A stretch of DNA of 64,000 bases from Hymenolepis diminuta (GCA_900708905.1 CAADRB010000005.1:5064689-5128688); one strand, 5' to 3'; numbered from the stretch's first letter, positions 34,501 to 46,035 are shown. Notes: generated by a model not told the origin, from the letters alone. Numbers and translations: made by a program.

Positions 34501-37500
34501 GCAAAGATCAGTGTTCTATGGTTTGGCTGATTAGTCCACCCTTTGTGCATGAAAATGCATACATACTACGAGATTACAGTGAACATTAGATATAGATTAG
34601 TAAGAAGTTAAGAGTAAGAGATCAAAAGAAGCACTTAAGAAATCAGGATATCTAAGACGTCTTACTTATTTTTGGATTCAAATTTAGATAAATTTCACTG
34701 TTTAATGTTCTAACGTTCAAATATCAAGATTTGTCCCCTGGTTTCCTCAGTGAATGCATGCTCGCGACATTTAGATTTCTTAGAATGGTTTATCGTACAA
34801 TTTCAAGTTTTATTGTATTTACTTGGTTCATTTGACTAAAGGTCTATCAAGTGAACGATTTGGACCTGTGGGGTGCATGGTTTTCAATATGACATTTACT
34901 GAGGGAAGGAGATTTCGCTCTTGAAATTAAGATTTTTATAGTTACGGCTACGGTCGCGGTTGGGGCCTCTTCCTTTAAAATTTTATTCCCTGCGATTCTT
35001 CTCAGAGCGATAATTTGATGGCAAATGGATTAAAGTTGTAGAAGGTGTCGGTTTTCAAGACCGGAGGTTTGAATGTATAGATACTTTCTCCATCTCGTCC
35101 AGTTCAAATTCATCTGATTGCAGAAGAAATCATATACCGGAATTCACCAATTTCAACAGATTGAACGGCGATACAACTCCCGTCCTTAGAATTACATAGA
35201 CTTTAGTTGTTATAAGCTAAATGCCTTACATGATTTTAACATGGCAAATCTCCTTAGAGTCGAACTCTAATAATAAGGGTATGATTTCATATAAATACAT
35301 TCTAAACCATTAGTATGATACGAACTAACATGATCTTCACATTGTTTTGCAAGGCAATACACATGATTGTTTTGTACAGGGTATCTATTCATATGTATAA
35401 ACTATCTACTCTGTTTTTTGACACGTGATTTTGCATGTATATTCATATGACTACATGAAATATTTTGGCTCCTTGTGAAATCGATTTGACTCGGAAGATT
35501 TTCATTTCCTACTACACCTGTTTTTGCTCTGTCTATAGACATTGTCAAGAAACGTCTGGGAGACAATGCTTTTGAGTCTCCCAATGAGTACCGTCTCTGC
35601 TCTTGGCTGAGTCATCAAGAAGATCTCCATCGAATGGTCTTCTACATCGCCGACAGTTGTCGCACACCTTCCACAGCCTGGACGCGTCGGTGTCTTCGAC
35701 AAGCTGACTGTGTCGTCTTACTAGCTCTTGCTTCAGCTTCTGATCCAACCCGTCTATCTCCTGTTGAACAAGCCATGAGTTACCTCTCCACAAAGGTCAC
35801 CAAGATCCTTGTTCTTCTCTACCCACTAGAGACTGAGTACCCACCCGTGAAACGGACGGCAGCATGGTTGAATGCACGCCCTTGGGTCACCCAACACTAC
35901 CATATCAGATGTCCGCCTCGTGTACTCAATCCGACCGTGAAGAACTTGATATCATTTTACAGCAAAGTATTCCTTGTGGAAGAGCCAAGTCTCCACTCGG
36001 ATATGTCGAGATTGGCGAGATATCTCACTGGACAGGCCGTCGGATTGGTTCTTGGGGGAGGTGGTGCTAGAGGAGGCGCTCATGTTGGTGTTATTCGTGT
36101 TCTTCAAGTGAGCTTCTTGTATTTTGTCTTACATATATTATAAAACAGCACTAGTCGAGATGGTAAAGCTGAACTCAAAGTCTGACCGAGTTAGGCATAA
36201 AAATGATCTCTCTGAAGACTAATAAGATACCGCAGCTCTTTTCGAAATGAGACGGTCAGGAGTTTTGTTGAACAAACTGTGTGCAATGAGAGAGAGAGTA
36301 GAAAAGAAGCAAGTATGAAGAAGTATTGGCAGTAGGAAGAAAGGGGAAAACGTGTTTTTTAGAAAACGTTTATGCTACTTTGATTTGTATCCTTCCTGAT
36401 ATTAATGCAGTGCAAGTTCTGATTGATCGATCAATTGTCGTGTGTGGTGTTGCTATTTTCAGACAATTTTATTTTAGTCGCAACTTTAAAAAGAATCCTC
36501 ATTACTACAACCGCTTAAAACGTCAAGTTACTCGTGATAAGACAAGCTGTTAACGTGATGTATTAAAGATTTTTTTTTGTTTGTGTTTATTTTTTTCTGA
36601 ATTATTATTCATTTTTTAGGTTAACCGTTCTTCCTCTTGCCTTTTGAAACTTTTCCGATATATTCCTTTTCAAAATTTGTTTCTGTTATTTCAACGAAGT
36701 AATAGGTATTTCTTTAGATTCTTTAAACCTTTTGTCTCAAAAATTTAATTTCCGATTCTTTCACTAATTTGTTCCTGTTTCTTTTCATCCGAAGGCTCTG
36801 TTCCGCGAGTTTGAAAATGGTATAACAACAGAATATCACTTCTCTTATGGTAACTTTATGTCTGCAATGACTTAGGAAAGTTATATTTCTTCAAGAGTTT
36901 GTCACCATTAGCTTCTTCATATTCTCTCTGATTTCACATTTTCAAATATGTGAAATACGTAAAAAATCCTTAGTAAGGCTCACTCGTTCATTGGATTAAT
37001 TTTAAAACGGACAGCTTTCTTATAAGTCTAAATCTTGTAAGTTATTTTGTTCATCTAGAAGGCGTAAAACTCATGCTGGATACTATAGACTGCACGATTT
37101 CGAAACATGATCATTGCTATAACCTTCTAAATGGCTGATCAAAAGTCTAAACGGATCAATTAAATAGGATTCTCGTTCATTGTCGTTTAGCTTTCTTTTT
37201 TCCTATTTTACGTCGCCATCTGTGAGATTCTTAGAATGTTAAAGAAGTAGTATCACGTATTCAAAAAGTGGTTCAGGTTGGCTTAACTTAAAGAAGGTCT
37301 TGTTGGGGTGTGTCACAATGGGGTGATTACAGGCACACAAAGAAATCACTAATGATGATGAAATCATAACTTATCAAGAATTTGACTATTTAATGGGTCT
37401 CTCCACAAACATGGAGCAAATACCCTTACATTGGTATTCAATTATCAGCCTCTCTTCCCCCCCTCTCTTTTCTTTATCTGTCTATTGCTTACGTTACTGT

Positions 37501-40500
37501 TACGTTATCTTTTGCACCAATGATAAATTTTTCAAATATACCAGTTTTTGTTTGTCTATTTTGATTCTGGCATGCGTAATTATTTCTGCTTACTGCGGTA
37601 TTTTCAAAATTTCATCAGGTTCAGAACTGTTTCCTTATTTCATTGGTTTAATAATAATATCGTTAGATGCCAAGGTAGTCTTTGGCTTGACCAAGCTGTT
37701 ATGCATAAAATTTTGATTCCCGTTACCTAAAGGTGCAAGTTCCCATCTCAAGGAAATTCAAAGGAAAATAGTTGCCAATTGCACTCGAGTCTTCGCAGAA
37801 AAGATAGTAACGCCTTTGCATTTCCGATGAGATTACTGTTCTAAGGAAAAGCGATAAACAAGAACTTTCAGTTCCCAAATGCGACAGCACATTTTTCTGG
37901 GATCCTGGTTCCATATTATACCCTCAGCTATAGGTATGTATCCGCCTGTTCGAATAATATAACCTGTCCGAATTATAATATCCTTTACAAAAGTTCATTA
38001 CTGATATTTTCATGCTATTGAGGAGAAGTGTTTTCCAATACATCCTCTTTTTTTAAGAGATACGCATTCTGGCGACCCTAATAAAACATTTGATCAATGC
38101 TAACTAATACGATTTTTTATCATGTCCATTGGATGTGCACCTAGGTGTGTCGAATCCATGACATCTAACTTTATAGACGTTCACGTTGGCCGCCACGTTG
38201 TCTCAATACTAACTGGTCATTATTTTTTCATAGGAAGCCGGTATTCCTGTGGACATGGTCGGGGGAACAAGTATTGGCGCTCTGATTGGTGCAATGTGGG
38301 CCGAAGAAACTCGTGTTGCCCAACTCTCTCAGCGCTCCCGAGACTTCGCCATTGTCTTTAAATCAATCTGGCCAAAACTACGGGATATCACCTATCCTAC
38401 TGTCTCCCTTTTCTCTGGTAACTACTTGTTTGTTTCTCTTGATCCTTGCCTATTTCGCTTGCAACAGAAAAAGTCTTGGTTTACCTGGGGATATAGTTAG
38501 TCAGCATGACTTACACTCTTACAAGTAAAGAATAGGTGTCATTATATGCTATTTAGTGTCTTTAAAGTTGTTATTGTGTTTTGCACTTAAATTGATTCTT
38601 TTATTCAAAGTTAGCAAAGCTTTTAAGCCGTCAGAACTTCGTTGCTGTTCAATATCTTAGACTTCTTCAACATCGGTTAAGATCTGTTGAACTCAGAGCT
38701 TGTTAGCGTTTGTGACAAGGCTAAGATAATTCTACTTTAGAGAGTATAGCTCTTTTATCTCTCAGACACTTTATCATTTTTACTGTTTTTATCCACTCTT
38801 ATTGTCTTGAATATCTGTTATTGCTACAAAGCCGACGATGATTCATTTTAATATCTATTCTATAGGATTATAACTCCACACTTCTTTCATCTTCACAGGC
38901 TATGAATTCAACACCCATATCGAAGCCACATTCAAAGACCGTCAAATTGAGGATCTCTGGTTGCCTTACTTCTGTGTAACAACTGATATCAGCAATTGTA
39001 AAATGCGTGTTCATACAAGCGGTAAGTCCCAAACTCTTCCCTTTTTTATAATAGCAGCCTCTCGATAGCAAAGAAAGAGTGAGAGAGGACTTCTAGATAC
39101 ACCCCCACCCCCCATTTGCTCACCTTTTCTCCCTAACCTATCTTTGATTGATTCGATAACCGTAAGGTGGGCTCTGGAGATACGTGCGATCAAGTATGAC
39201 CTACCCGATCCTACTACCTCCTCTCTGTGACCCTTCTGATGGTCATTTGCTTGTCGATGGAGTCTTCGTCAATATCCTTCCAGGTAGAAATCCCCTCCCT
39301 ACGGTATCCCTTTTCCTTAATTCGGTGGGTAGGGTTGAGTCGCACAGACACAATAAGGGGGTCTGTCTTTGTTTTTACCCTTGATTATTCTCCTCCTCCT
39401 CTTTTTTTGCGCTTCCGATGATTGGCTGTCTCTATTGATAAAATTAATCGATAAATCAATTGCTCGCTCTGTAGGCTCCCTTTGGCGCTACGTTCGATCG
39501 AGCATGTCCCTGTCGGGCTATATGCCGCCGTTATGTGACCCGGTAGATGGCAGCTATCTCCTTGACGGGGGATATGTCAACAATGTGCCTGGTGAGTTGT
39601 CAACCCAATCGTCACATCGATGTTACCCTTCTCTGACCCTTAGTCCGCTATGTATCTGCTCTTTCACTTTCGACCTCGCTTTTCTTGGCCTTGCATCTAG
39701 GATGCTTGCTTTCTTACTTATTAACCGCCCCCTCGAATTGTTTTAATCTAACCAGTTTGGTCACGGAGTCTTTTTTTGAGGGAAAATGACCTTTTCATCT
39801 TAGTATTTAGCGTGCTTTCGCTGGCGTTTTCTCTATGCCTCTTAATAGCACCGCTATAATTGAGTTCTGCTTGAGATCAGTTAAAGTTCCGCTGAGTATG
39901 GAATTGAGCAAAGTTTGTTTTATTTATAATTCATGCTTATTTCACAGATGCTTTTATCGTAAGTTTACAGCAGCTTCTGTAGACTGTATTTCGATATTTG
40001 ATAGCGCTCAAATATTTCTCTGGTTCGTTTCTAACTGCTAAATGGTTCAGTTGACGCCAAGTTCAAGGCAGGTCCACCTAGCATTCCCCAGTACTTTTTC
40101 TTAGATTTTTATTCAATAAAATAATTCCCAAGCCTATTTAGGAAAACTCCGACACTCATCTTAATTAGAGTGAGCATCGCTAAGCCTTCCTGGTGAAGAA
40201 CTCGAATCGATGAGCCACTCCCTCTTATTAAACAGAGCTCTCGGTCATTATTATCTCTGGATGTACATTGACGGCCATGGAACCCGTGACCTCTGACCTA
40301 GAAGACGTGCGCATTAATCGCTACATCACCTGCGCATTTAACCTAGCGTTACTAAATTATCCTTACTTAGGTTCTAGTTGTATGCAATTCAATTGCTAGT
40401 CTGTGTAGATAATTATATTAACATTTTCCCCAAATACCAGAACTAGGAAGCTTCATGGGAAACTATCAGGTTGCAATAAAGTTTTTTCAATTTTTAAAAT

Positions 40501-43500
40501 TTGAATTAAAGTGAAAATTTTGTCAAAAATACGTTTATTTAGTGTTCAACATAGTCACAATTTTTATTAATTACATCTTTCCATTTTGCCACAAGCTTTC
40601 TCATTCCTTCTTCATAGAATTTAGCCAATTTGGACTGAAAAAAAACTAGCTTCTTCATTTCCACCTCTTCTCTTAAAGTAAGCCTTTGTTCCATTGAATG
40701 ATTCTGCAAGCTCCTGTAAGCTCTTGAAAAGATGAAAATCGGTTGGTGCAAGATGACTTGCATGCATGGTGATGCATGACCTGCCAGCCAAATTCTTCAA
40801 CGAGATTTTTGGTTGCTCTTGAAGTGTGAGGTCTGGCATTGTCATGGTTCAGAATCACTCCTTTTCGATTCATCAAAGAAGGCCCTATCCTTCTTTTTCC
40901 TGCCCTTAACTGCCTTTAAACGAGTTAGCTGCGGACTTCAGTAACTTCAGATGTTATTGTTTCATTGTCATCCATTAGTTCATAATAAACAATTACCATC
41001 AATTCCCTTCCCACCATATAAAAGAATTTATTTCTTTCGAGTGCAGTCCCGAATTGTCTCGGCTGTGGAATTGGCTTTGAACCACTGTCTTGAACTAGCC
41101 ACTGTCTTTGTTGTAAAGGGTCCGCCACTTCTCGTCGCTATCAGTTATGATTCGGTCTAAAAAGGTGCCTGAAGTTCGGTTAAAGAGAACGCAGTGAAAC
41201 ACAACAGGTCACACACACTGTTGCTTGTTGATTTCTGACAAATCGTGTGGAGGGACGCATTTCCCTGCCTTTGAGACTTTCCCAGTCATGTCTTTTCATT
41301 TCCCTTTATATGGTTATATGGCGCCTTACGTGAAAGTTTTTGCTTAGTCCTCTGGTAGTGCAAGTTTGATTTTCATCAATGGCAACTCGCAATTGCTCAG
41401 AATTGAGTTTTTTACCATCCTGCTCTCGGTTCGTCTTTCAGACTGAGCTCATCCTTTTTGAAAGCACCTGCAGAAAACCACCTTCTGTGGGTCTTTTCAT
41501 TCACAACATCACTTCCACAAGTGTCTTTGAGTGTTTTTGCTGCTGCTGGCGTATTTCCTTGATGAAATTCAAACAGTAAAATAAGCCTGATATGCTCTTT
41601 ATTTGGAGTGTGCATTAGGGCTAGAAATAACTATTAACAACGATAATTATCACACAATGTGAAAGAAGAAATTATATTTTATTAATTACCATAGATAAGC
41701 ATGCAACATTAACAAGCTAAATTGAAGTAATCGTGTCCTAAACACAGCTCAAAAATTGGACAGACCTTCTGTTACAACCTAATATTTCATGTTTTCATAT
41801 CCTCTAATACCATGTTGAATTTCTCGAAAATATTGTATTTATCTATCACATTTAACGATGGTTGCGCATGTGATATCTAACTTGTCCAGGCATTGATTAG
41901 TGTGCTAATGCTTGGCAATGTCAAAATGTCCTCTCATGGTCCAACTAAAATTATAATTATTTAAATTAATCATTCTTTAGTCTCTTCAGAACCTGAGTTA
42001 AATTCTTGAAAACAGCACTTGCTTATCCACTGTGCACTCACCCTGCTCACCTCATAATATCTCCTCTCCCATACTTGGCGTTGCTTTGCCATGTTTTCTC
42101 CCGTAAATTTGTTTATATAACCATCTTTTTGTCCGTTCAGCTGATATAATGGCTGCCCTTGGAGCGAAAACAATCTACGCTGTCGATGTTGGTTCGGTCT
42201 ATGAAACGAATCTCACAAACTATGGAGACTGGCTTTCCGGCTGGTGGTTAATATATCAGAGATTCTTTCGATGTTGGGGGCCACCTATTAAGGTTAGCTC
42301 TACTCTGTTTCCTTTAAATCTCCTCGTATTTATTTCATTTACAAAACGCTGTAACGTATTGAGAATGACGCACAAAGAACCAGATGACCCCAAGGAGAAT
42401 ACGTCTTGACTAAATCACATTTTAGTATATTGCGTTTAATGCAATTCTTTAGATGGACAAACGAAATAAACTTGAAAATAGAGGAGGGAAGTCAATCATA
42501 ATCAAGTCTCCTTTAACTCAGAAGGAGCTGGGAGACCCTGATATTACATAATATTCCAGTCAAATTTGCGGTTGTTATCGTTGTTTAACTTTTGTGGGCA
42601 TTCTGAATTTTAGAACTTGTTCTTGCTTCCTCATTTAACTTGACTTCGAAAATTGGGTGAATATCGCTTCGCTAAGAATTAACGATAATAGGTAGAATAG
42701 GCGAATTGGGTGAACCCTAGTGGGTTCTGCTATGCTAAAATTATTTTTAGTGTCATATTCCTACTCTTAGATATAACAATATACAAATAAATTGGGGGTA
42801 GGACGACCGACCGGGGAACTAACTCGATCGGTTGACAACTCAGAATGTGGTGGATATACTCTCTTTCATCAAGGAAAATTAAATTAGAAGGTTAGGATAG
42901 TCCAGAGTGAACTATAGTAACTAAGAGGATGTGGAAAACTTATTACTTCCAGAATTCAAGTAAAGTAAGACTCTTGATCTCCTGACTCTTCATTACCAAC
43001 CTTTTATTGCCCCCCCCTTCCCGTTTGAAACCTTATTGAGCTCGTTTAATCTTCCGCATATTTTGATTCTCTCCTATGATTATAATTTGTAAGAGTTTCT
43101 TTTTCGCTACCTTAGCCAATAATGATAACAAAAACATACAATGTACGGAACTAGAGTGATTTTATTGGTTAGAATTTACTGCGTTTACTCTAATGCTGTG
43201 ATAAATTCATATGCTAATTGGGTCAATGGGATAAATGTTTTCACTCTAGTCCTCCTCTTCGATAGGGCTTTATTTCGTGAGAAAACTGGATATATTTTGC
43301 CCGATTTTTAGCCAAATTAGATTAATTATATCAAAAACTTATCATGGCCCTGACTTTGCAATTAGGTATTTTATCACTTTCCTATTATCTAATACGTTTC
43401 AGCATTAGCTAATCATGGCTACCCACAACTTATTAATTTAGACCTTAAATTTTCTCAGAGAGTTCCTTTGGCTATTTGTCTAGCCTTCCCACAGCATTTA

Positions 43501-46035
43501 ATAAATAGGAATTGTTATTCAATATCCTTTGTATTTATTTACCTTTTTTTCTTTCTCCACAGGTTCCAAACTTCACAGAAATCCAATCTCGGCTGGCATA
43601 CATCTCCTGTATCCGTCAGTTGGAGGAGGTGAAAGCTAGTGGCATATGTCACTATCTCCGACCACCAATCGATAAATTCCAGACCCTCCAATTCGCAGCT
43701 TTTGAGGAGATTGTGGTAAGTATACTCACTCCTCTTAAGTCTACTTAGGTGTTCTTATAGTTAGAAACTTTCTATTCTTCTTTTTCCAGTCCGTCGGATA
43801 CAATTACGCCAAAGAAGTACTAGCCTCTTGGCGTGAGACTGGTGAATTCCAAAAGATGATTCCTGCCATCTACAAGCGCGCTAGGTCAAATAGTGTTCTC
43901 TCGACTAGTAGTGGGGCTAGCAGCTTCCATAGAAAGACTCGTTCTGTTTCCTACGGTGTTGCCAAGCCAAAGGAGCATGAAAGCACACCAGTTGGGAACA
44001 AGACAACTGAGCAAAACCCGAGCTTGACTGATTCTGGTATTGCGGAGGTCCCTATGAAACGAGTATGTTTTAAGGTTTTTCATTTTAATATCCTTCGGGT
44101 GTCTTAAATCGACCCAATGTTTCATTTGTTGTGTTCCTGTAGCGACGTGGAAGTCTTCAGAATCTCTCACCGAAGCATTCAGTGGAATCTTCGGAAGATC
44201 ATATTCATTCAGGTATGTGTCATCTTTCCATTTTTACACGTCAAAGCGGTTTTGAGAGATATTAGTTACCAGAGTAAAATTGGAATTCAGTCCAGATTCG
44301 TAGGCAAAACGGTATAATCAGTAAACAACGAATAATGGAAATATAAGTATGAGTTTCACGTCAAGTGCCCATTGAATTAAAGGTTTCTGAGGATAGTCAT
44401 CTTGGCTGTTGATGTAATGTGGCACGTCAGTCAAATTAGAAGTCACTGAATCGATGTTCATCGGTCCACGTCCAGTGACGTGAATGGGCAACCGCACTGG
44501 CTAATTCTGGTCAACAGGTGTAGTAGCAGAATGCGAGTTCCTTTTAATTACCTCTCCAGAATATTTTTTTATCTCTCCAAAACAAGGTAAATTTCCCCTA
44601 AATGGGATTTGGACTTTTTTATGCATTACTAACGGTTAAGAGGTATAGTCAGGATGGAATGCGAATATAGAAGAAAGGAGCGCACGCAAGTAATCGTAAT
44701 CAAATGGTAAGCACCGAACTAGTTAGGAAGTCTGAAGACGAGCTGATAAACAGGATTCTCTTTAAATCACCTATGGGAAATCAAGAAGTTGAGGGGTTGC
44801 TAGACATAAGCTATGACCTCTACTTGTGCCCAATGAATTTTCCTCTCAGGTTTAATATATTTTAATGGGTATCGTATAAGACTCAGGAAATGGAAATAGT
44901 GTATGTTGTAAAATACATTATGTTAATGGAGTAGTGGTTAATATGTACTATCGTAAAGCCGACGGTCACGAGCGCACATTCAGTGAACGGCAGAGCCAAC
45001 AATAATCATTATAGGAGGGTTATATTAAGGATGGCAGAGTGAGTTTCTCATCCGAAAGGATTCAGGATGCTATTTCTCTTCCCAAGCGTGCTGGAACGGG
45101 TCCGGTTCCTATCTTCGTCAGATCTAATGCGTGGAAAGGGCAAGCGACCATCCCAAATTCATTCACTAACTTATACACGAATGCGAACACTGGGGCAGAA
45201 TATTCTGGATATGTTGAGAATAGCTGGGAATTCTCATTTATCCAAAACGGCTGCCGAAACGAAGCAGAATGTTGTGTTTAATTTATAAATCATCTCGTAT
45301 TTATGGTTTCTTCCTGTTTCAGACTTTGACGCAGAGTGGTGCAAGACATGGCTTCGACTTCACCCCGAGCGTATTTCCCATCTGGCAATGGGTTCCACTG
45401 CTTTCGACAAACCCGAAGATACCAATTTCCTTTCCATGGCCGAGCAATGGCTTTACACTTCCTCAGCAACCATTAAAGACAAGTATCATCAGTACCATCG
45501 TCACGCCCACCCTAATTTTAAACGCCTTGCTGACCTCACAAAGTCTAATGCCATTGTAACCTCCGATTCTGACATAGAGGGACCTCATCTAAATGAAACT
45601 GCGGGACGTGCTTCAGATGATGACTTCCTCGTCACTGCTTCGGATCCCGATTTCTCTTCCCTTCGTTTCACAGAAGGTGGTCGTGTTCCTTCCCTACCCG
45701 GGTCTCAACGTAAACATCGTAGTCGGCATCGAGGGGTGAGTGTCTCCGAGACAACTCTGTCTGGAATTCGACAAGGAGACCTTAAAGTTGATGCTGGAGA
45801 AGTTGATGACATTGAAAGTTGTCTGGAAGATGATCCTACTGCAGTTGCTGTCGTTAAACCTAGTCGACATCGACTTCATCATAGAGGCTCTTTGAATAGA
45901 GTAAGTCCTTTTCTACATATATTGCTGTCCCAAAATGGTCTAGTTGTAATCACTTTCTTTGCTTTTCAGCTCTCTGGAAGGCCGTCAAAATCGACCGCTT
46001 CAAGGAAAGCCGATTCGAAGGAAAATCGATTGTAG
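28591..46035 (+). CDS. PNPLA6: Neuropathy target esterase (PNPLA6/PNPLA7, swiss cheese orthologue)
   Basis: This ER-anchored (lyso)phosphatidylcholine hydrolase acts in membrane lipid turnover. Exons: 28591-28782, 28816-28897, 28935-29088, 29126-29423, 29494-29784, 30407-30488, 30566-31074, 32592-32872, 32941-33114, 33902-34263, 35539-36107, 38234-38417, 38899-39021, 39475-39591 (or 39167-39283), 42141-42292, 43563-43715, 43790-44062, 44143-44212, 45323-45900, 45970-46035. All GT-AG, phases agree, 1,569 aa (human about 1,375). N-terminal signal-like segment (1-27), membrane helix in exon 2 ([14 protein letters not shown]), basic [14 protein letters not shown], three cNMP-binding-like domains (about 165-300, 480-620, 630-725), patatin domain with GGGGARG (981-987), nucleophile in GGTSIG (Ser1011) and Asp1131 in DGG. 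Conserved tail includes [15 protein letters not shown] and YLRPPID. A long Ser/basic C-terminal extension follows. Invertebrates usually have one gene for PNPLA6 and PNPLA7; which is closer is undecided. Confidence 0.93.
29945..30240 (+). repeat. Two SINE copies in tandem
   Basis: The first unit has the tRNA-like head TTATGGTTAATGTAACG plus TCAGAGGTCATAGGTTTAAT, then GATGAGCATC and a shortened body (CTTTCTCATCGGAGAGGCTTC). The second starts near 30110 with GAGATCACGAGATCGATGCTC and has the full body (GGTCAACAAGAGAGGTGG; TTCTCGTTAGAGCGACTCC). Both lie in the esterase intron before exon 6. Confidence 0.65.
32285..32400 (+). repeat. tRNA-derived SINE copy, partial
   Basis: The head (AGGTGGTCAACCTTCGTGTC; GTCGGATCACAAGATAGATG) and the GATGCTCATC block match the other copies. 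They are followed by ACGTCTAGTGATGTGGACGG and TAATTGCGCTG, the start of the body; the rest is degraded. It lies in the intron before esterase exon 8. Confidence 0.55.
35539..36107 (+). CDS. PNPLA6: PNPLA6/7 exon 11 with the oxyanion-hole motif
   Basis: This is one of the largest exons. It starts [20 protein letters not shown] and runs through the conserved linker ([19 protein letters not shown]). It ends in [20 protein letters not shown], the glycine-rich oxyanion hole at the start of the patatin domain. The nucleophile elbow follows in exon 12 after a 2.1-kb intron. Confidence 0.92.
38130..38215 (-). repeat. tRNA-like SINE head
   Basis: On the minus strand, AACGTGAACGTCTATAAAGT and then TTAGATGTCATGGATTCGAC form an A-box/anticodon/B-box-like arrangement, as in the other heads. 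The body is not clear. It ends only about 20 nt before the start of esterase exon 12, so it abuts that acceptor region. Confidence 0.45.
39167..39283 (+). CDS. PNPLA6: Alternative catalytic exon 14a of the PNPLA6/7 gene
   Basis: This 117-nt open segment reads [20 protein letters not shown] and on through [12 protein letters not shown]. It is a second version of exon 14b 191 nt downstream. It enters and leaves in the same phases, keeps the catalytic Asp position, but has DGV for DGG and NI for NN. Splice sites are present but weaker: AG at 39165-39166 without a strong pyrimidine tract, donor GTAGAA. Of 38 complete codons, 23 encode the same residue as 14b, and 15 of the 21 shared residues other than Trp and Met use a different codon. 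It is either a mutually exclusive exon or an old copy losing function; conservation with synonymous change favours use. Confidence 0.65.
39475..39591 (+). CDS. PNPLA6: Canonical catalytic exon 14b of the PNPLA6/7 gene
   Basis: It encodes [20 protein letters not shown], the DPVDG turn and [11 protein letters not shown], the standard patatin DGG motif of this family. The catalytic Asp is residue 1131 of the model. The acceptor ends at 39474 after TCTGTAG and the donor is GTGAGT. It joins exon 15 through a split Ala codon, giving [13 protein letters not shown] as in other family members. Confidence 0.9.
40140..40345 (-). repeat. tRNA-derived SINE copy
   Basis: The best-preserved head is on the minus strand: GGTGATGTAGCGATTAATGC (A box), CACGTCTTCTAGGTCAGAGG, then GTCACGGGTTCCATGG (B box). 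The size and box spacing are those of a tRNA. The 3' end does not pair back with the 5' end and there is no clean acceptor stem, so this is a SINE head rather than a functional tRNA gene. It sits beside the mariner remnant. Confidence 0.6.
40466..41782 (-). mobile_element. Inactivated mariner-family transposon
   Basis: This is a 1.3-kb element, the usual size of mariner, in the esterase intron before exon 15. Ends are TCAGGTTGCAAT (left) and, read inward on the minus strand, TTAGGTTGTAAC (right): 9 of 12 match and each is flanked by TA. Minus-strand fragments in different frames are recognisable: N-terminal helix-turn-helix with [16 protein letters not shown] and EKTHRRWF (41412-41615); [20 protein letters not shown] (40925-41128), in which the first catalytic Asp seems lost; HDNARPHTS with the second Asp (40673-40876); and a C-terminal [18 protein letters not shown] part (40539-40763). 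Frameshifts show it is dead. Confidence 0.85.
41412..41615 (-). pseudogene. Mariner transposase N-terminal helix-turn-helix fragment
   Basis: A 67-codon fragment resembles the SETMAR/mariner [23 protein letters not shown], then [10 protein letters not shown] and SLKDEPRAG, the typical linker end. It is followed by a stop, and the transposase resumes in another frame downstream on the minus strand. It is part of the broken element above. Confidence 0.75.
44395..44575 (+). repeat. tRNA-derived SINE copy
   Basis: The order of blocks is complete: head (TTGATGTAATGTGGCACG; TTAGAAGTCACTGAATCG), GATGTTCATCG, GTCCAGTGACGTGAATGGGC, AACCGCACTGGCTAATTCTG, GTCAACAGGTGTAGTAGCAG and TACCTCTCCAGAA. It lies in the intron between esterase exons 18 and 19 and makes a good reference copy. 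Confidence 0.7.
44925..45065 (+). repeat. tRNA-derived SINE copy, second in the same intron
   Basis: The head GGAGTAGTGGTTAATATGTA is a good A box, followed by AAGCCGACGGTCACGAG (B-box side). The body is shortened but keeps GGCAGAGTGAGTTTCTCATC and GGATTCAGGAT. It is about 350 bp after the previous copy, same strand. Confidence 0.6.

Noticed and set aside
40261..40345. Possible tRNA gene on the minus strand
   Set aside because: A and B boxes and the anticodon-like region are present, but the acceptor stem does not pair and the head continues into a SINE body.
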